Shown piece after piece: positions 1 to 8,765 of a stretch of DNA of 64,000 nucleotides (position 1 is its first letter; every line of letters begins with the position of its first letter). A program made the translations under genes and the position numbers. Source of the stretch: Croceivirga sp009797885 (GTDB lineage: Bacteria > Bacteroidota > Bacteroidia > Flavobacteriales > Flavobacteriaceae); the NCBI GenBank assembly GCA_045866215.1, contig AP035880.1:1922001-1986000 (forward strand), read 5' to 3'. The notes beneath the pieces are model-generated. The model ran no database searches, had not been told where the DNA came from, and saw only the letters and a list, made by a program, of their open reading frames with translations.

Positions 1-382
1 CGGGCAACCGCCTTCGGTTATGCCTGTCAAAAACACCGGCAGCATCAAATATGCTCATATCGTGGGGAATGGTCTCCACGTTCTTGGTCATAAAACGTTC
101 CACACTCTTGTCCAAAATAGGTTGATTAAAGTACCTGCTTTCAGAGATTTGCTTCATACAGTCCGCTTCAGAAATAATCCCGACAAGAAACCCGCTATCA
201 TCCATGACCGGACCTCCGGAAATTTTATATTTTGCAAAGGCCTCCATGACTTCCAGAACGGATTGCTTTGGAGAAAAAGTCACTAATTTTCTGGTCATAT
301 AGTCGGAAACCAAAATAGGCCCCCCGGAATCCTTTTTACTATCCACTTTAGCCCGCGCCCCTTGAAAACTCTTGATTCCCAT
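1..382 (-). CDS. CBS-domain protein, 3' end cut by window edge
   Basis: Reading the minus strand from the ATG at 382 gives an open frame to base 1, about 127 residues: MGIKSFQGARAKVDSKKDSG, then a CBS-type motif (VSDYMTRKLVTFSPKQSVLEV, with SGGPVMDDSGFLVGIISEAD) and a second copy beginning VERFMTKNVETIPHDMSIFD and running into the window edge. Paired CBS modules bind adenosyl ligands and usually regulate an enzyme or transporter; in flavobacteria, stand-alone CBS-pair proteins of about 150 residues are common. The missing C-terminus is probably only 20-30 residues. The gene is divergent from the M28 peptidase, with 123 bp between their starts. No partner enzyme can be named from this window. 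Confidence 0.85.
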   Translation of the reverse strand, partial: MGIKSFQGARAKVDSKKDSGGPILVSDYMTRKLVTFSPKQSVLEVMEAFAKYKISGGPVMDDSGFLVGIISEADCMKQISESRYFNQPILDKSVERFMTKNVETIPHDMSIFDAAGVFDRHNRRRLP

Positions 383-505
383 GTTAGTGTATTTTATTGG
401 TTAACTATTAAAGTTAGTGATTTTCTTGCGAAGAATCTAAATTTAAGTGCCTAAACCTGAGAAGCTGTTAATATTTCCTATTTTTAATACGTAACCAAAA
501 CCAAC

Positions 506-2788
506 ATGAACTTTTCAAAGATCGTTGCCTTTTTCCTCCTCCTTTTTGCCGTCTATTGGAGTTACCGTTCCCTTATGCCCAATACGGTGGCCGATGCGGA
601 ATTGGAGCAATGGGACTTTCAATTGGACAATGCATTGAAACACGTTAAAACGCTCTCCCTTACACAGCATGCGGTTGGGTTTCCAGGGCATACCAATGCC
701 ATGAACTATGTGGTCTCCGAGCTTAAAAGAATGGGGTTACAGGTGAGCACCCAGGAAGGGTTTATTGCTGGGGACGGGGGCAATCTCTGCAAGGCGACCA
801 ACATTTTGGCCAAGATAAAAGGAACTTCCAAAGGAAAGGCGCTTCTATTGCTCTGCCACTATGATAGTGCCCCCCATTCTTCCCACGGTGCAAGTGACGC
901 GGCAAGTGGGGTCGCCACCATTTTGGAAGGGGTACGGGCCTTGTTGGCAAGTGGGAAGGCCCCAAAGAATGATATCATCGTCCTCATAAGCGATGCGGAG
1001 GAATTGGGGCTTAATGGGGCGGAGCTTTTTGTACATCAACATCCTTGGGCAAAAAACATAGGGCTTGTACTGAATTTTGAAGCCCGTGGAAGTGGTGGGC
1101 CCAGTTATATGCTTATTGAAACCAATAGGGGCAATAGTAAGCTGATCAAGGAATTTTCGGCAGCCAATCCCAAGTATCCGGTAGCAAACTCTTTGGCCTA
1201 TAGCATCTACAAAATGCTTCCCAATGACACGGATTTGACGGTGTTTCGGGAAGATGGGGACATTGAGGGGTTCAATTTCGCCTTTATCGATGATCACTAT
1301 GACTACCATACTGCACTGGATATCCATGAAAGATTGGATCGCAACTCATTGATCCATCAAGCCAGTTATTTAATGCCCCTAATGGAGCACTTTTCCGGGA
1401 TGGATTTAACGGACCTTAAAAGCCTTAGCGATCTCGTGTATTTCAATATCCCCGTGTTTCAATTTATCTCCTATCCCTTCGAGTGGATATGGCCCATGTT
1501 TGGCTTGGCCTGTATTTTATTTGTTCTGCTATTGATACACGGGTTTAGAAAAGGGGAACTGGAAGTAAAAAGCATCCTTATTGGATTTTTACCGGTAGTG
1601 CTTATCCTGATAATCAACGGATTGGCCGGATACTTCACCTGGCCTATTTTAAAATGGTGGTATCCATGGTATAAGGATATTTTACACGGCTTTACCTATA
1701 ACGGCCATCTGTACATCATGGAAATGAGCCTATTCGCCATAGCCGTATGCTTTTTTGTGTATAAAGGGTTCAAAAAAATAAAATTGGCTAATTTACTGGT
1801 CGCTCCAACAGTCATCTGGCTTCTCATATGCGGATTGGTGGCGGTGTACCTAAAAGGGGCCAGTTTTTTCATTGTTCCGGTCTTTGGTTTGCTGGCGGCA
1901 TTATTGGTGTTCATCAACCAAGAAAAACCCAATCCCCTATTGCTATTGTTCCTTTGCCTGCCTGCTGTTTTTATGCATTCCCCCTTTATCCAAATGTTTC
2001 CCGTTGGTCTGGGCCTCAAAATGATGGTTGCGGCTACTGTTTTGACCTCTTTGCTGTTCTTTTTAACGCTTCCCCTATTGGGAAGGATAAAAAAGTATAC
2101 GACCCTGGGGATACTGGCTCTATTACTGTTTGCCGTTTATGGGATCAGGGCACATTTAAATGCTTCCTTTTCCGAGGAACATCCAAAACCAAGCAGCTTA
2201 CTCTATGTATACCATGCAGATAGAGATGAAGCCCAATGGGCCTCCTATGACGAGGTATTGATCGATTGGAACGCCCAGTTCCTAAAAACTGCGGAAGAAG
2301 ACCGGCAGACAAAAGACCTGAACACATTGAGCAGCAAATACAATACCCGTTTTAAGCATACGGCCCAAGCACAAAAAAAGAATATTGGACTACCGGAGAT
2401 TTTAGTTACCAAGGATACGGTGATTGCGGATAGAAGGCAATTGACGGTTTGTGTTACGCCAAAGCGTGCGGTCAATCGATTGGAGGTGTTCACCAATGAC
2501 ATTGCAATCCAAAATTGTGTCGTGAACGGAGTTTCCCTTTCCGAATATTACTTACAAAATCGTAGAAATGGCAAACTGATTACGCATTTTATCAGCGATA
2601 ATGCCTATACGGAAATTGATTTGACCATTCCAAAGGACAAAACACTTGAACTTTCTTTCTATGAGGCCTCAAATGATTTACTGATCAATCCTTTATTCAC
2701 TGTTCCCGAGCGTCCCAAAAGCAGTATTCCCATGCCTTTTGTCCTGAATGATGCTATTTTGGTCATCAAAAAAATGAAGTTTGAATAA
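506..2788 (+). CDS. M28 family zinc aminopeptidase with membrane-spanning C-terminal half
   Basis: Predicted membrane-anchored metallopeptidase of 760 residues. An N-terminal signal anchor (residues 5-23) is followed by an M28 peptidase domain (about 40-300) with the expected co-catalytic zinc ligands: H118 and D120 in CHYDSAP, D131 in GASDAASG, the catalytic pair E165-E166 in DAEELG, E192 and H268. From about 320 to 600 there are roughly eight to nine hydrophobic segments, then a soluble C-terminal region of about 160 residues. This layout resembles ER metallopeptidase 1-like M28 proteins found in Bacteroidota. The active site faces the periplasm if the first segment is an uncleaved anchor. 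The substrate is unknown. The 3' end overlaps the next gene by 8 bp, so the two are probably co-transcribed and translationally coupled. Confidence 0.9.
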   Translation: MNFSKIVAFFLLLFAVYWSYRSLMPNTVADAELEQWDFQLDNALKHVKTLSLTQHAVGFPGHTNAMNYVVSELKRMGLQVSTQEGFIAGDGGNLCKATNILAKIKGTSKGKALLLLCHYDSAPHSSHGASDAASGVATILEGVRALLASGKAPKNDIIVLISDAEELGLNGAELFVHQHPWAKNIGLVLNFEARGSGGPSYMLIETNRGNSKLIKEFSAANPKYPVANSLAYSIYKMLPNDTDLTVFREDGDIEGFNFAFIDDHYDYHTALDIHERLDRNSLIHQASYLMPLMEHFSGMDLTDLKSLSDLVYFNIPVFQFISYPFEWIWPMFGLACILFVLLLIHGFRKGELEVKSILIGFLPVVLILIINGLAGYFTWPILKWWYPWYKDILHGFTYNGHLYIMEMSLFAIAVCFFVYKGFKKIKLANLLVAPTVIWLLICGLVAVYLKGASFFIVPVFGLLAALLVFINQEKPNPLLLLFLCLPAVFMHSPFIQMFPVGLGLKMMVAATVLTSLLFFLTLPLLGRIKKYTTLGILALLLFAVYGIRAHLNASFSEEHPKPSSLLYVYHADRDEAQWASYDEVLIDWNAQFLKTAEEDRQTKDLNTLSSKYNTRFKHTAQAQKKNIGLPEILVTKDTVIADRRQLTVCVTPKRAVNRLEVFTNDIAIQNCVVNGVSLSEYYLQNRRNGKLITHFISDNAYTEIDLTIPKDKTLELSFYEASNDLLINPLFTVPERPKSSIPMPFVLNDAILVIKKMKFE

Positions 2789-3587
2789 GACCATCGGGAT
2801 ACTTGGCTGTGGTTGGCTGGGCACTTCTTTGGGCGTAAGCCTCTTAAAAGACGGCCATCAGATAAAAGGTTCCACGACGTCTACAAACAAGTTGGATTCC
2901 TTGAGCCAAATGGGCATCCTGGCTTACCCTATCCACCTTAAGGAAGGCTCAATGGATGGAAAGATAAGGGAATTCCTGACCGATCTGGATGTTTTGGTCA
3001 TTAACGTACCTCCCAATTTGCGTAAAGATCCTTCAAGTGATTACGTAGCCAAAATGCAAGTGCTCCTGGAAAACATCAAAGGTTTTCCAATACACCATAT
3101 CCTTTTTGTGAGCAGTACTTCGGTATATGGTGACGTGGAGGGTGAAATAACGGAAGATACCGTTCCGCAACCTGTGACAAAGTCCGGAAAACAGCTTTTG
3201 GAGGCCGAACGATTGTTCTTAAACGAAACGGGGTTTTCAACCACTATCATTCGATTTGGGGGCCTTATTGGGGAAGACCGGCATCCCATTACCCAACTTT
3301 CCGGGAGAACCCTCACCAACGGAGGGGAACTCATCAATTTAATCCATAAAAACGATTGTATCCATATGATACGAACCATCCTAGAAAATGGATACTGGAA
3401 CCAGATTTTTAATGGGGTCTATCCCTATCACCCAACCAAAGCGGAATATTACACCCTAGAGGCAAAAAAAAGGGGGGTCCCACCCCCCAACTACACACAG
3501 GGCGCTGCGAAAGCCAACAGGAAGAAGGTGATTTTTAGAAATTTTTATGTTAAAAAGCACCTTCTGACCACATCCATTTCTTCTTGA
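2781..3587 (+). CDS. NAD(P)-binding SDR/epimerase (YeeZ-like), TTG start
   Basis: A 268-residue extended/atypical short-chain dehydrogenase. The Rossmann glycine motif GCGWLG lies at residues 9-14, which fixes the start close by; the only in-frame start before it is the TTG at 2781, inside the last codons of the peptidase gene. A SSTSVYGDVEG segment carries the conserved Ser-Tyr region of nucleotide-sugar epimerase relatives, although no clear YxxxK follows it, and RFGGLIGEDRHP matches the family's later conserved block. Close relatives are annotated as NAD-dependent epimerase/dehydratase or YeeZ. Substrate is unknown. The 8-bp overlap with the upstream gene suggests coupled translation. Confidence 0.8.
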   Translation: MNKTIGILGCGWLGTSLGVSLLKDGHQIKGSTTSTNKLDSLSQMGILAYPIHLKEGSMDGKIREFLTDLDVLVINVPPNLRKDPSSDYVAKMQVLLENIKGFPIHHILFVSSTSVYGDVEGEITEDTVPQPVTKSGKQLLEAERLFLNETGFSTTIIRFGGLIGEDRHPITQLSGRTLTNGGELINLIHKNDCIHMIRTILENGYWNQIFNGVYPYHPTKAEYYTLEAKKRGVPPPNYTQGAAKANRKKVIFRNFYVKKHLLTTSISS

Positions 3588-3707
3588 TACACCACAACTA
3601 AAAAGTGTTTCACAACAAAAGCCCTGTATTGCTGTTAATTAAAGTATTGATTTAAAAGGCTTAACGACGAAATGCATAGTTTTACAACACATCAAAAATG
3701 TATAGTT

Positions 3708-4082
3708 ATGGAAACTTTTAATGTAAAATCGAGGATTTTGATGGAAATGGAAAGTCTAATCGCTCGCAGTAGTTCAAAAAGGGAAATGACCCCAAAAGCA
3801 AAGTTGTTTCATGAAGCCATTATCAAAAAGCACTACAATGCCGTGGATGTCACTATTGATTACCATCGCAGTAGGGTAAAGATGAATGTGGTCATGGACG
3901 AAAGTGGTTATGATCCCAAAACGGTAAACATGGACCTTGTGGTTTTGCCCACGAACCTTTTCTTCAAAAATCTTCGGGATTTTTTAAAATCGTGTTTGGA
4001 AGGGGATGCCAAGAGCATTGCTTTTTATGCTAAATTGATCAAGGATTTATCGAACAAGGAGACGGTGCATCTTGCCGTTTGA
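3708..4082 (+). CDS. Conserved hypothetical protein
   Basis: A 124-residue soluble protein beginning METFNVKSRILMEMESL; an in-frame ATG 36 bp upstream (3672) would add a less protein-like dodecapeptide, so I prefer 3708. The sequence is mixed alpha/beta with a strongly basic middle (KREMTPKAKLFHEAIIKKHY) and ends SNKETVHLAV. No domain is recognised. It sits alone between two intergenic gaps and is followed by a good intrinsic terminator, so it is probably monocistronic. Confidence 0.6.
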   Translation: METFNVKSRILMEMESLIARSSSKREMTPKAKLFHEAIIKKHYNAVDVTIDYHRSRVKMNVVMDESGYDPKTVNMDLVVLPTNLFFKNLRDFLKSCLEGDAKSIAFYAKLIKDLSNKETVHLAV

Positions 4083-4106
4083 GCTTAAAACCAAAAATCG
4101 CTACTG

Positions 4107-4133
4107 AAAAAGATGCTTTGGGCATCTTTTTTT
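4107..4133 (+). terminator. Rho-independent terminator
   Basis: Perfect stem AAAAAGATGC / GCATCTTTTT with a five-base loop (TTTGG) followed by a T run, 24 bp after the stop of the hypothetical gene at 3708-4082. Confidence 0.85.
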
Positions 4134-4181
4134 GTTTGGGTACTTTCCAAATCTTTAACAGCCCGCTTGGGTTTATTTTTT

Positions 4182-4189
4182 TAGTTTTG
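4182..4189 (+). promoter_or_regulatory. Bacteroidota-type -7 box for the TPR gene
   Basis: TAGTTTTG matches the Bacteroidota sigma(A) -7 consensus TAnnTTTG and stands 21 nt before the ATG at 4211; a TTGG suitable as -33 element lies at 4167-4170, about the expected distance upstream. Confidence 0.6.
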
Positions 4190-4210
4190 CCGCACTAAAG
4201 CAATAAAAGG

Positions 4211-4906
4211 ATGAAAAAATTATTTTTTATCACCGTATTATTGGCTTCGGCATCCCTTTTTTCGCAAAGCAATGCCGATTTAAAGAGCCATTTTGAAAAG
4301 TATTACCTGGAGATGAGAAAGCAGGGCGATGTCAATGGGGTCATCAACGCCCTGACCCATTTAAACGTCATAGCCCCATCCCAGGAAAGAAAGGATACTT
4401 TGGCTTATGTTTATATGAACGGCAACCAGCATTTGCAGGCCTTGAATACCATTGGAATTGAAAAAAATGAATCGGATTCCAATTTGGCCTTGCAGGTAAA
4501 GGCCGTATCCTTAAAAGCTTTAAATCAACCGAAAAGGGCCATAGAACAATTTCAGGTACTGTATGACCGGAAAGCTGACCCTTACATCGCCTATGAATTG
4601 GCCGATTTAAAAATCCAAATCGGTGAAATGGAAAGTGCTTCGAAAGACATTGAATATGGTATTGCAAATTCTACGTTGAACATGAAGCATGCCTTTTATG
4701 AGCGCCAGCAACCCTATGAGGTACCTCTAAAAGCCGCTTTTTATCACTTAAAGGGACTGGTAATCTTCAATGGGGACAAAAGCAAGGTTGATGAAGCCAT
4801 CGCTTTTATGGACAAGGCGTTGGATTTGGATTCCAACTTTAACCTTGCCAGTTTAAGCAAACAGGCGTTGGAAAAGCGCAAAACCGAAGGGGATACCGGA
4901 AATTAA
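4211..4906 (+). CDS. Secreted TPR-repeat protein
   Basis: A 231-residue protein with a clear signal peptide (MKKLFFITVLLASASLFSQS, cleavage near residue 19) followed by helix-pair repeats typical of tetratricopeptide motifs: GDVNGVINALTHLNVIAPSQ, a LALQVKAVSLKALNQPKRAI block and a KVDEAIAFMDKALDLDSNFN block. It should act in the periplasm as a protein-interaction scaffold; partners cannot be identified. The gene has its own -7 box (4182-4189) and runs toward the SnoaL-like gene, the two reading frames overlapping by 4 bp tail to tail. Confidence 0.75.
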   Translation: MKKLFFITVLLASASLFSQSNADLKSHFEKYYLEMRKQGDVNGVINALTHLNVIAPSQERKDTLAYVYMNGNQHLQALNTIGIEKNESDSNLALQVKAVSLKALNQPKRAIEQFQVLYDRKADPYIAYELADLKIQIGEMESASKDIEYGIANSTLNMKHAFYERQQPYEVPLKAAFYHLKGLVIFNGDKSKVDEAIAFMDKALDLDSNFNLASLSKQALEKRKTEGDTGN

Positions 4907-5418
4907 TTTCCTTTTGGAACGGATTTTCTTTTAAAATCGATAAGCAGAAGGCTGTCCTTCTGCTTTTTTAGTTGCACCAATGCCTTAACATTTTCATTGG
5001 GCACGGCTATGGAAAGTACATAATGGGCAATTTTCCAGTTGCCATCTACATTTCTCAATACTCCAGATCCCCTACAAAGCTTCATTTGGGTGTCCAGCAA
5101 TTCATCGAACCAAGCGAATTGCCCTTTATCATCCAAGTATATATTGCGTTCCACTGCGGTAAAACTCCATGCTTTGTCCCGGTCAAAATACGGTTTGGAG
5201 AAATCCTTGAATTCCTGGTTTTGCCAGTTTTCCGTGGCATCGGTTCCCAAAAACACGCTATCATCCGTCATCAGGGAAAAATATCCCTCATAATCGGCAT
5301 TTGAAGCGGCAAGGTGCCAATTGTCCAAAACACGGCCAATGGTCGCTTTCTCACTTTCCTGGGCGGAAAGCAGGGCCCCAACAAACAAAAGATAGGCCAG
5401 GATTACATTATTCCCCAT
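4903..5418 (-). CDS. Secreted SnoaL/NTF2-like (DUF4440-type) protein
   Basis: A 171-residue protein with a signal peptide (MGNNVILAYLLFVGALLSAQ) and an NTF2-like cone fold signature: IGRVLDNWHLAASNADYEGY near the start, SVFLGTDATENWQNQEF in the middle and a terminal strand pattern GNWKIAHYVLSIAVP. Flavobacterial homologues are called nuclear transport factor 2 family or SnoaL-like; most have no known substrate. Its start overlaps the end of the upstream lipoprotein gene (5408-5418), so both belong to one minus-strand operon. Confidence 0.75.
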   Translation of the reverse strand: MGNNVILAYLLFVGALLSAQESEKATIGRVLDNWHLAASNADYEGYFSLMTDDSVFLGTDATENWQNQEFKDFSKPYFDRDKAWSFTAVERNIYLDDKGQFAWFDELLDTQMKLCRGSGVLRNVDGNWKIAHYVLSIAVPNENVKALVQLKKQKDSLLLIDFKRKSVPKGN

Positions 5419-5905
5419 TCAATATCAATTTTGGATCTAGGGTATTGTTTACAATATTGTTGAATTGGTTTTTGAAGGCATTATAGGCCAACATCATCTC
5501 TTCCATGGATTTGTTCACCTCCCTCCTATCCTGGAGGTTTCCCTTCACCTTATAAAGAAAGGTACGGAAGACCTGCTGTCTACTCTTAATTTGAAGCTTA
5601 TCAAACGGTTCCGGATAACTACCTTCGGCCAAGGTCTTTTCCCTTTCGATCAAATCGTCTATGGCCAGCATCAGGTCTTCGGTATTGGTGGCACGCTTTA
5701 AGATGGCATAGCTTGTTTCAATTGCCTTAAATTCTTGCCAGTCGGCCACCAAAGTGGCTGCTGCTTCGTCCAACGTGGCGTCCTGGGGCAGATTTTGAAA
5801 CGAAAATGATTCCGGTGCATCATCCGTGGCAACCTCTCCTTCTTTTTGGTTTCTACAAGCAAAAAAAGTTATGCATACCCATAGCCAAACAATATGTTTC
5901 CCCAT
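5408..5905 (-). CDS. Putative lipoprotein, helical
   Basis: Start chosen at 5905 because it gives a compact lipoprotein signal (MGKHIVWLWVCITFFAC, lipidated Cys at 17); a further in-frame ATG at 5950 would add 15 residues before the basic end. The 165-residue product is mostly alpha-helical and acidic, with no recognised domain. It is translated just upstream of and overlapping the SnoaL-like gene. Divergent from the threonine dehydrogenase gene. Confidence 0.65.
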   Translation of the reverse strand: MGKHIVWLWVCITFFACRNQKEGEVATDDAPESFSFQNLPQDATLDEAAATLVADWQEFKAIETSYAILKRATNTEDLMLAIDDLIEREKTLAEGSYPEPFDKLQIKSRQQVFRTFLYKVKGNLQDRREVNKSMEEMMLAYNAFKNQFNNIVNNTLDPKLILNGE

Positions 5906-5972
5906 ATTGCCAAAGTACAAATTCTTGGGAAAAGCTATCTTTACTTTCACAATGATTTAATGACAAATTAGA

Positions 5973-6914
5973 ATGGACAAATCTATTTTAATCCTGGGTG
6001 CCTGCGGACAGATCGGCACGGAGCTTACCATGGTATTAAGACAAAAATATGGTAATGATGTGGTTGTGGCCAGTGATATTCGGGAAGGGAGTGGTCCCTT
6101 AATGGAATCAGGTCCATTTGAGCTTTTGGACGCTACCAATTACGAGGCCATTGAAGATGTGGTCATGCACTATGAAATCCAGGAAGTATATCTTATGGCC
6201 GCCATGCTCAGTGCTACGGCGGAAAAGTTTCCCATGAGGGCCTGGAACTTGAACATGAACTCATTGTTCAATATCCTGAACCTGGGAAAGGACAAGAAAA
6301 TAGATAAGATATTCTGGCCTTCCAGTATTGCGGTTTTTGGACCCAACACCCCCAAGGAACACACTCCACAGCATACCTTAATGGAACCGAGCACCGTTTA
6401 TGGAATTAGCAAGCAATCCGGGGAACGGTGGTGTGAATACTATTCTAAAAAGTTTGGGGTGGACGTACGAAGCCTTCGTTATCCGGGACTTATTAGTTGG
6501 AAGACCTCACCTGGTGGGGGCACAACGGATTATGCCGTGGAAATCTACCATAAAGCATTGGAAGAAAAAGCCTATAACTGCTTTTTGTCCGAAGGGACCA
6601 AACTGCCCATGATGTATATGGACGATGCCATCCGTGCCACCATCTCCTTAATGGATGCCAATGCTGGTAATCTTACGGTACGCTCTTCTTACAACCTGGG
6701 TGCCATTAGTTGTACACCATCCGAAATAGCTCAAAGTATTACAAGCCATATTCCCGATTTTGAAATCAGTTATGAGCCGGATTTCAGACAGCAAATTGCT
6801 GATTCGTGGCCATCATCCATTGATGACTCCATGGCAAGGGAGGACTGGGGATGGAAGCCTACGTTTGACCTCAATCGAATTACATCGGAAATGCTGGAAA
6901 ACCTGAAAAAGTAA
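5973..6914 (+). CDS. tdh: L-threonine 3-dehydrogenase, SDR type
   Basis: A 313-residue extended SDR matching the UDP-galactose-epimerase-like threonine dehydrogenases found in flavobacteria and vertebrates, which oxidise L-threonine to 2-amino-3-ketobutyrate with NAD+. Visible features: Rossmann motif GACGQIGTEL (residues 8-17), SSIAVFGPNTP with the active-site Ser/Thr region, catalytic Tyr-x3-Lys in STVYGISKQSGE, RYPGLIS, and PMMYMDDAIRATI near 210. Length is typical. The product is normally cleaved to glycine and acetyl-CoA by glycine C-acetyltransferase, which is not in this window. Confidence 0.9.
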   Translation: MDKSILILGACGQIGTELTMVLRQKYGNDVVVASDIREGSGPLMESGPFELLDATNYEAIEDVVMHYEIQEVYLMAAMLSATAEKFPMRAWNLNMNSLFNILNLGKDKKIDKIFWPSSIAVFGPNTPKEHTPQHTLMEPSTVYGISKQSGERWCEYYSKKFGVDVRSLRYPGLISWKTSPGGGTTDYAVEIYHKALEEKAYNCFLSEGTKLPMMYMDDAIRATISLMDANAGNLTVRSSYNLGAISCTPSEIAQSITSHIPDFEISYEPDFRQQIADSWPSSIDDSMAREDWGWKPTFDLNRITSEMLENLKK

Positions 6915-6928
6915 TACCCGCGTATTAC
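6911..6928. terminator. Symmetric hairpin between convergent genes
   Basis: GTAATAC-CCGC-GTATTAC is a perfect 7-bp stem that contains the stop codon of tdh (plus strand) and of the small gene at 6925-7050 (minus strand). The T-run is poor (atattttc), so termination is plausible but not certain. Confidence 0.45.
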
Positions 6929-7050
6929 ATATTTTCAAAAATCTTTACGCCCAGTTTTATCAAAAAATAAACTGTTACCGCTAAAAAGATCAGGTAAAAA
7001 ACTATAGCTCTCTGCAAATACCCCTTGGTATTTTTGTTCTCTGCCTTCAT
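6925..7050 (-). CDS. Small single-span membrane protein
   Basis: A 41-codon frame starts at the ATG ending at 7050: a charged, lysine/arginine-rich head (MKAENKNTKGYLQRA) followed by one hydrophobic helix (residues 16-33) and a short tail KIFENM. Such short head-plus-helix proteins are frequent and usually unannotated in Bacteroidota. Its stop lies in the hairpin shared with tdh, as expected for a real convergent gene. Function unknown. Confidence 0.6.
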   Translation of the reverse strand: MKAENKNTKGYLQRAIVFYLIFLAVTVYFLIKLGVKIFENM

Positions 7051-7343
7051 GAACATTTATTCTCATTTACATGGTTAGGATAACTTTAGAACGATAGCGT
7101 TGCGTAAAAATTGAAGGATTAGTATAAGATTAACGCATTTGTGCGGTTTCACTTACACATTTGCATTTTTTTAACAATTCGGTCAATTCTATTTTTGGGA
7201 AAAGTGCCTATTCCTCTCATCTACTGGTGTTTAGCTTTGGAAATAGCGTTGTGAATTCGGGTTCGATCTGGGAGAAAACCCTCAAGGTTCTGCACGAAAG
7301 TCCAGGTCTTTCCTATTCGATTTTAAGATTCCCAGAACCTGTG

Positions 7344-7652
7344 CTATTCCTCTTCATCCTTGGGGGGCATCATATCGGGATCAATGACCGCTTCCGGATC
7401 ATCGGAATCAAAATCGGCATAATTATCCTCATCATAGTTGGCCATGGTACGTTCCAACTTTGAACTGATTTTAATCAAGTATTTGGTATCCAGGGTAAGC
7501 ACCTCAACACATTCCACTTTTGCACCCGCAGCATTCTTGAACGAAATGATATCGTCATCACCATAACCATCTGGATATTCCTCAACAAGAAGCTTCAGTA
7601 CTTCTGGAGTAAGCTTTTTAAAATCGACGATGACCCGTTTTAGATTCTTCAA
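7344..7652 (-). CDS. Conserved flavobacterial protein with acidic tail
   Basis: A 102-residue cytosolic protein: MKNLKRVIVDFKKLTPEVLK then a glycine/aspartate turn (YPDGYGDDDIISF), a beta-rich middle and an extremely acidic C-terminus (DSDDPEAVIDPDMMPPKDEEE region). I recognise this as a short protein conserved in Flavobacteriaceae, sometimes labelled DNA primase without basis. No catalytic motif is visible. It stands 65 bp upstream (in its own direction after) of moaC's 3' end and probably forms its own unit. Confidence 0.65.
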   Translation of the reverse strand: MKNLKRVIVDFKKLTPEVLKLLVEEYPDGYGDDDIISFKNAAGAKVECVEVLTLDTKYLIKISSKLERTMANYDEDNYADFDSDDPEAVIDPDMMPPKDEEE

Positions 7653-7717
7653 GTTTTATGGTTGATTTATATTTAAAGTTAAGAAAAAATCCCACTGATC
7701 TTCATTTCAAAAAACCG

Positions 7718-8146
7718 CTATTTGCTCTTTATATCGGATTTTCCCCCTGTTTTCAGCAAAAGTTTGATCTGCTGTATTTCAATGGCCTTGTCAATAGGTT
7801 TGAGCATATCGTACATATTAAGGGCAACAACACTCGCCCCATGCATGGCCTCCACTTCCACTCCTGTTTTGTAAAATGTCTTCACCGTGACTTTGACCAC
7901 AACGTTCAGCCCGTCAATTTCATACTCAATACCGGCATATTCTATGGGCAATGGGTGACAGTCCGGCAACAGTTCCGGAGTCTTTTTTAGGCCTAAAAAG
8001 CCTGCTGCCCGACTCATGGCAAATACATCGCCCTTGGGCACCCTTTTCTCTTCAATGGCCCTAACGGTTTCCAGGGACCCTAGCTTTACAATGGCCTGGG
8101 CAACTGCAGTTCTGTGGGTGTTTTGTTTTTGAGTGATATCGACCAT
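7718..8146 (-). CDS. moaC: Cyclic pyranopterin monophosphate synthase MoaC
   Basis: Converts the MoaA product (3',8-cH2GTP) to cyclic pyranopterin monophosphate, the second step of molybdenum cofactor synthesis. The 142-residue protein shows the family signatures DCHPLPIEYAGIEYEID, KTGVEVEAMHGASVVALN and MYDMLKPIDKA. I place the start at 8146 (MVDITQKQNTHRTAVAQ), 2 nt after the moaE stop; the ATG at 8167 would add seven unneeded residues. Together with moaE this is a partial Moco locus; the sulfite oxidase at 33.8 kb is a likely client. Confidence 0.95.
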   Translation of the reverse strand: MVDITQKQNTHRTAVAQAIVKLGSLETVRAIEEKRVPKGDVFAMSRAAGFLGLKKTPELLPDCHPLPIEYAGIEYEIDGLNVVVKVTVKTFYKTGVEVEAMHGASVVALNMYDMLKPIDKAIEIQQIKLLLKTGGKSDIKSK

Positions 8147-8148
8147 GA

Positions 8149-8595
8149 TTAGGTATTTACCTTCCATTGATAGGAATCATCCTCAAACAACTCCTTACCA
8201 AAAACCGGAACTTCCTTTTTGATTTCCTCTACCACATGGTGCAGCGCTTCAAACACTTCCTTCCGATGTGGGGAGGACACAAATACAAATAAGCATATCT
8301 CCCCAACGGCCACCTTTCCCAAGCTGTGATAAATATGCATACAGGTCAATTCAAAACTTTTAAAAGTGGCCTCTCGAATCTCATGAAACTTTTCATTGGC
8401 CATGGATTCATACGCGGTATAGTCGATGGCACCCACCGTTTTACCATCAATTTTGTCGGCCCGTACCTGGCCCAGGAAAATATCATGTGCCCCAATGGTT
8501 GTTTTGGATTGATGTTTGGCAATGGAATTGGCGATAAACTTAGGAGTTATGGCCCCTTGGACAAAAACGTTTTTGATTTTCCTTTCCATGATCAC
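8149..8595 (-). CDS. moaE: Molybdopterin synthase catalytic subunit MoaE
   Basis: Large subunit of molybdopterin synthase; inserts two sulfurs from MoaD thiocarboxylate into cyclic pyranopterin monophosphate. The 148-residue sequence has GAHDIFLGQVRAD, YTAYESMANEKFHEI, SLGKVAVGEICLFVFVSSPHR and the basic end KKEVPVFGKELFEDDSYQWK. The start may equally be the second Met (8589). First gene of the moaE-moaC pair; no moaD or moaA nearby. Confidence 0.95.
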   Translation of the reverse strand: MIMERKIKNVFVQGAITPKFIANSIAKHQSKTTIGAHDIFLGQVRADKIDGKTVGAIDYTAYESMANEKFHEIREATFKSFELTCMHIYHSLGKVAVGEICLFVFVSSPHRKEVFEALHHVVEEIKKEVPVFGKELFEDDSYQWKVNT

Positions 8596-8765
8596 AACAC
8601 TTTTCGCTAAGGTAGCAAACTAAAAGACACTTTTGACAGGGCCAGATTTCTATTTCTGGGACACCCCTGATTTTTATCATATTAATCTAAGGGCCCTTTT
8701 ACTTATTTAGCGGTCATGGAATTTTGGATGAAACACAAAATACGGTTTCCGTTTACTAATTTGCT

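Noticed and set aside
845..1327. 160-codon minus-strand frame inside the M28 gene
   Set aside because: Antisense to conserved zinc-ligand motifs.
3672..3707. Upstream ATG of the hypothetical gene at 3708
   Set aside because: The 12 residues added are not protein-like.
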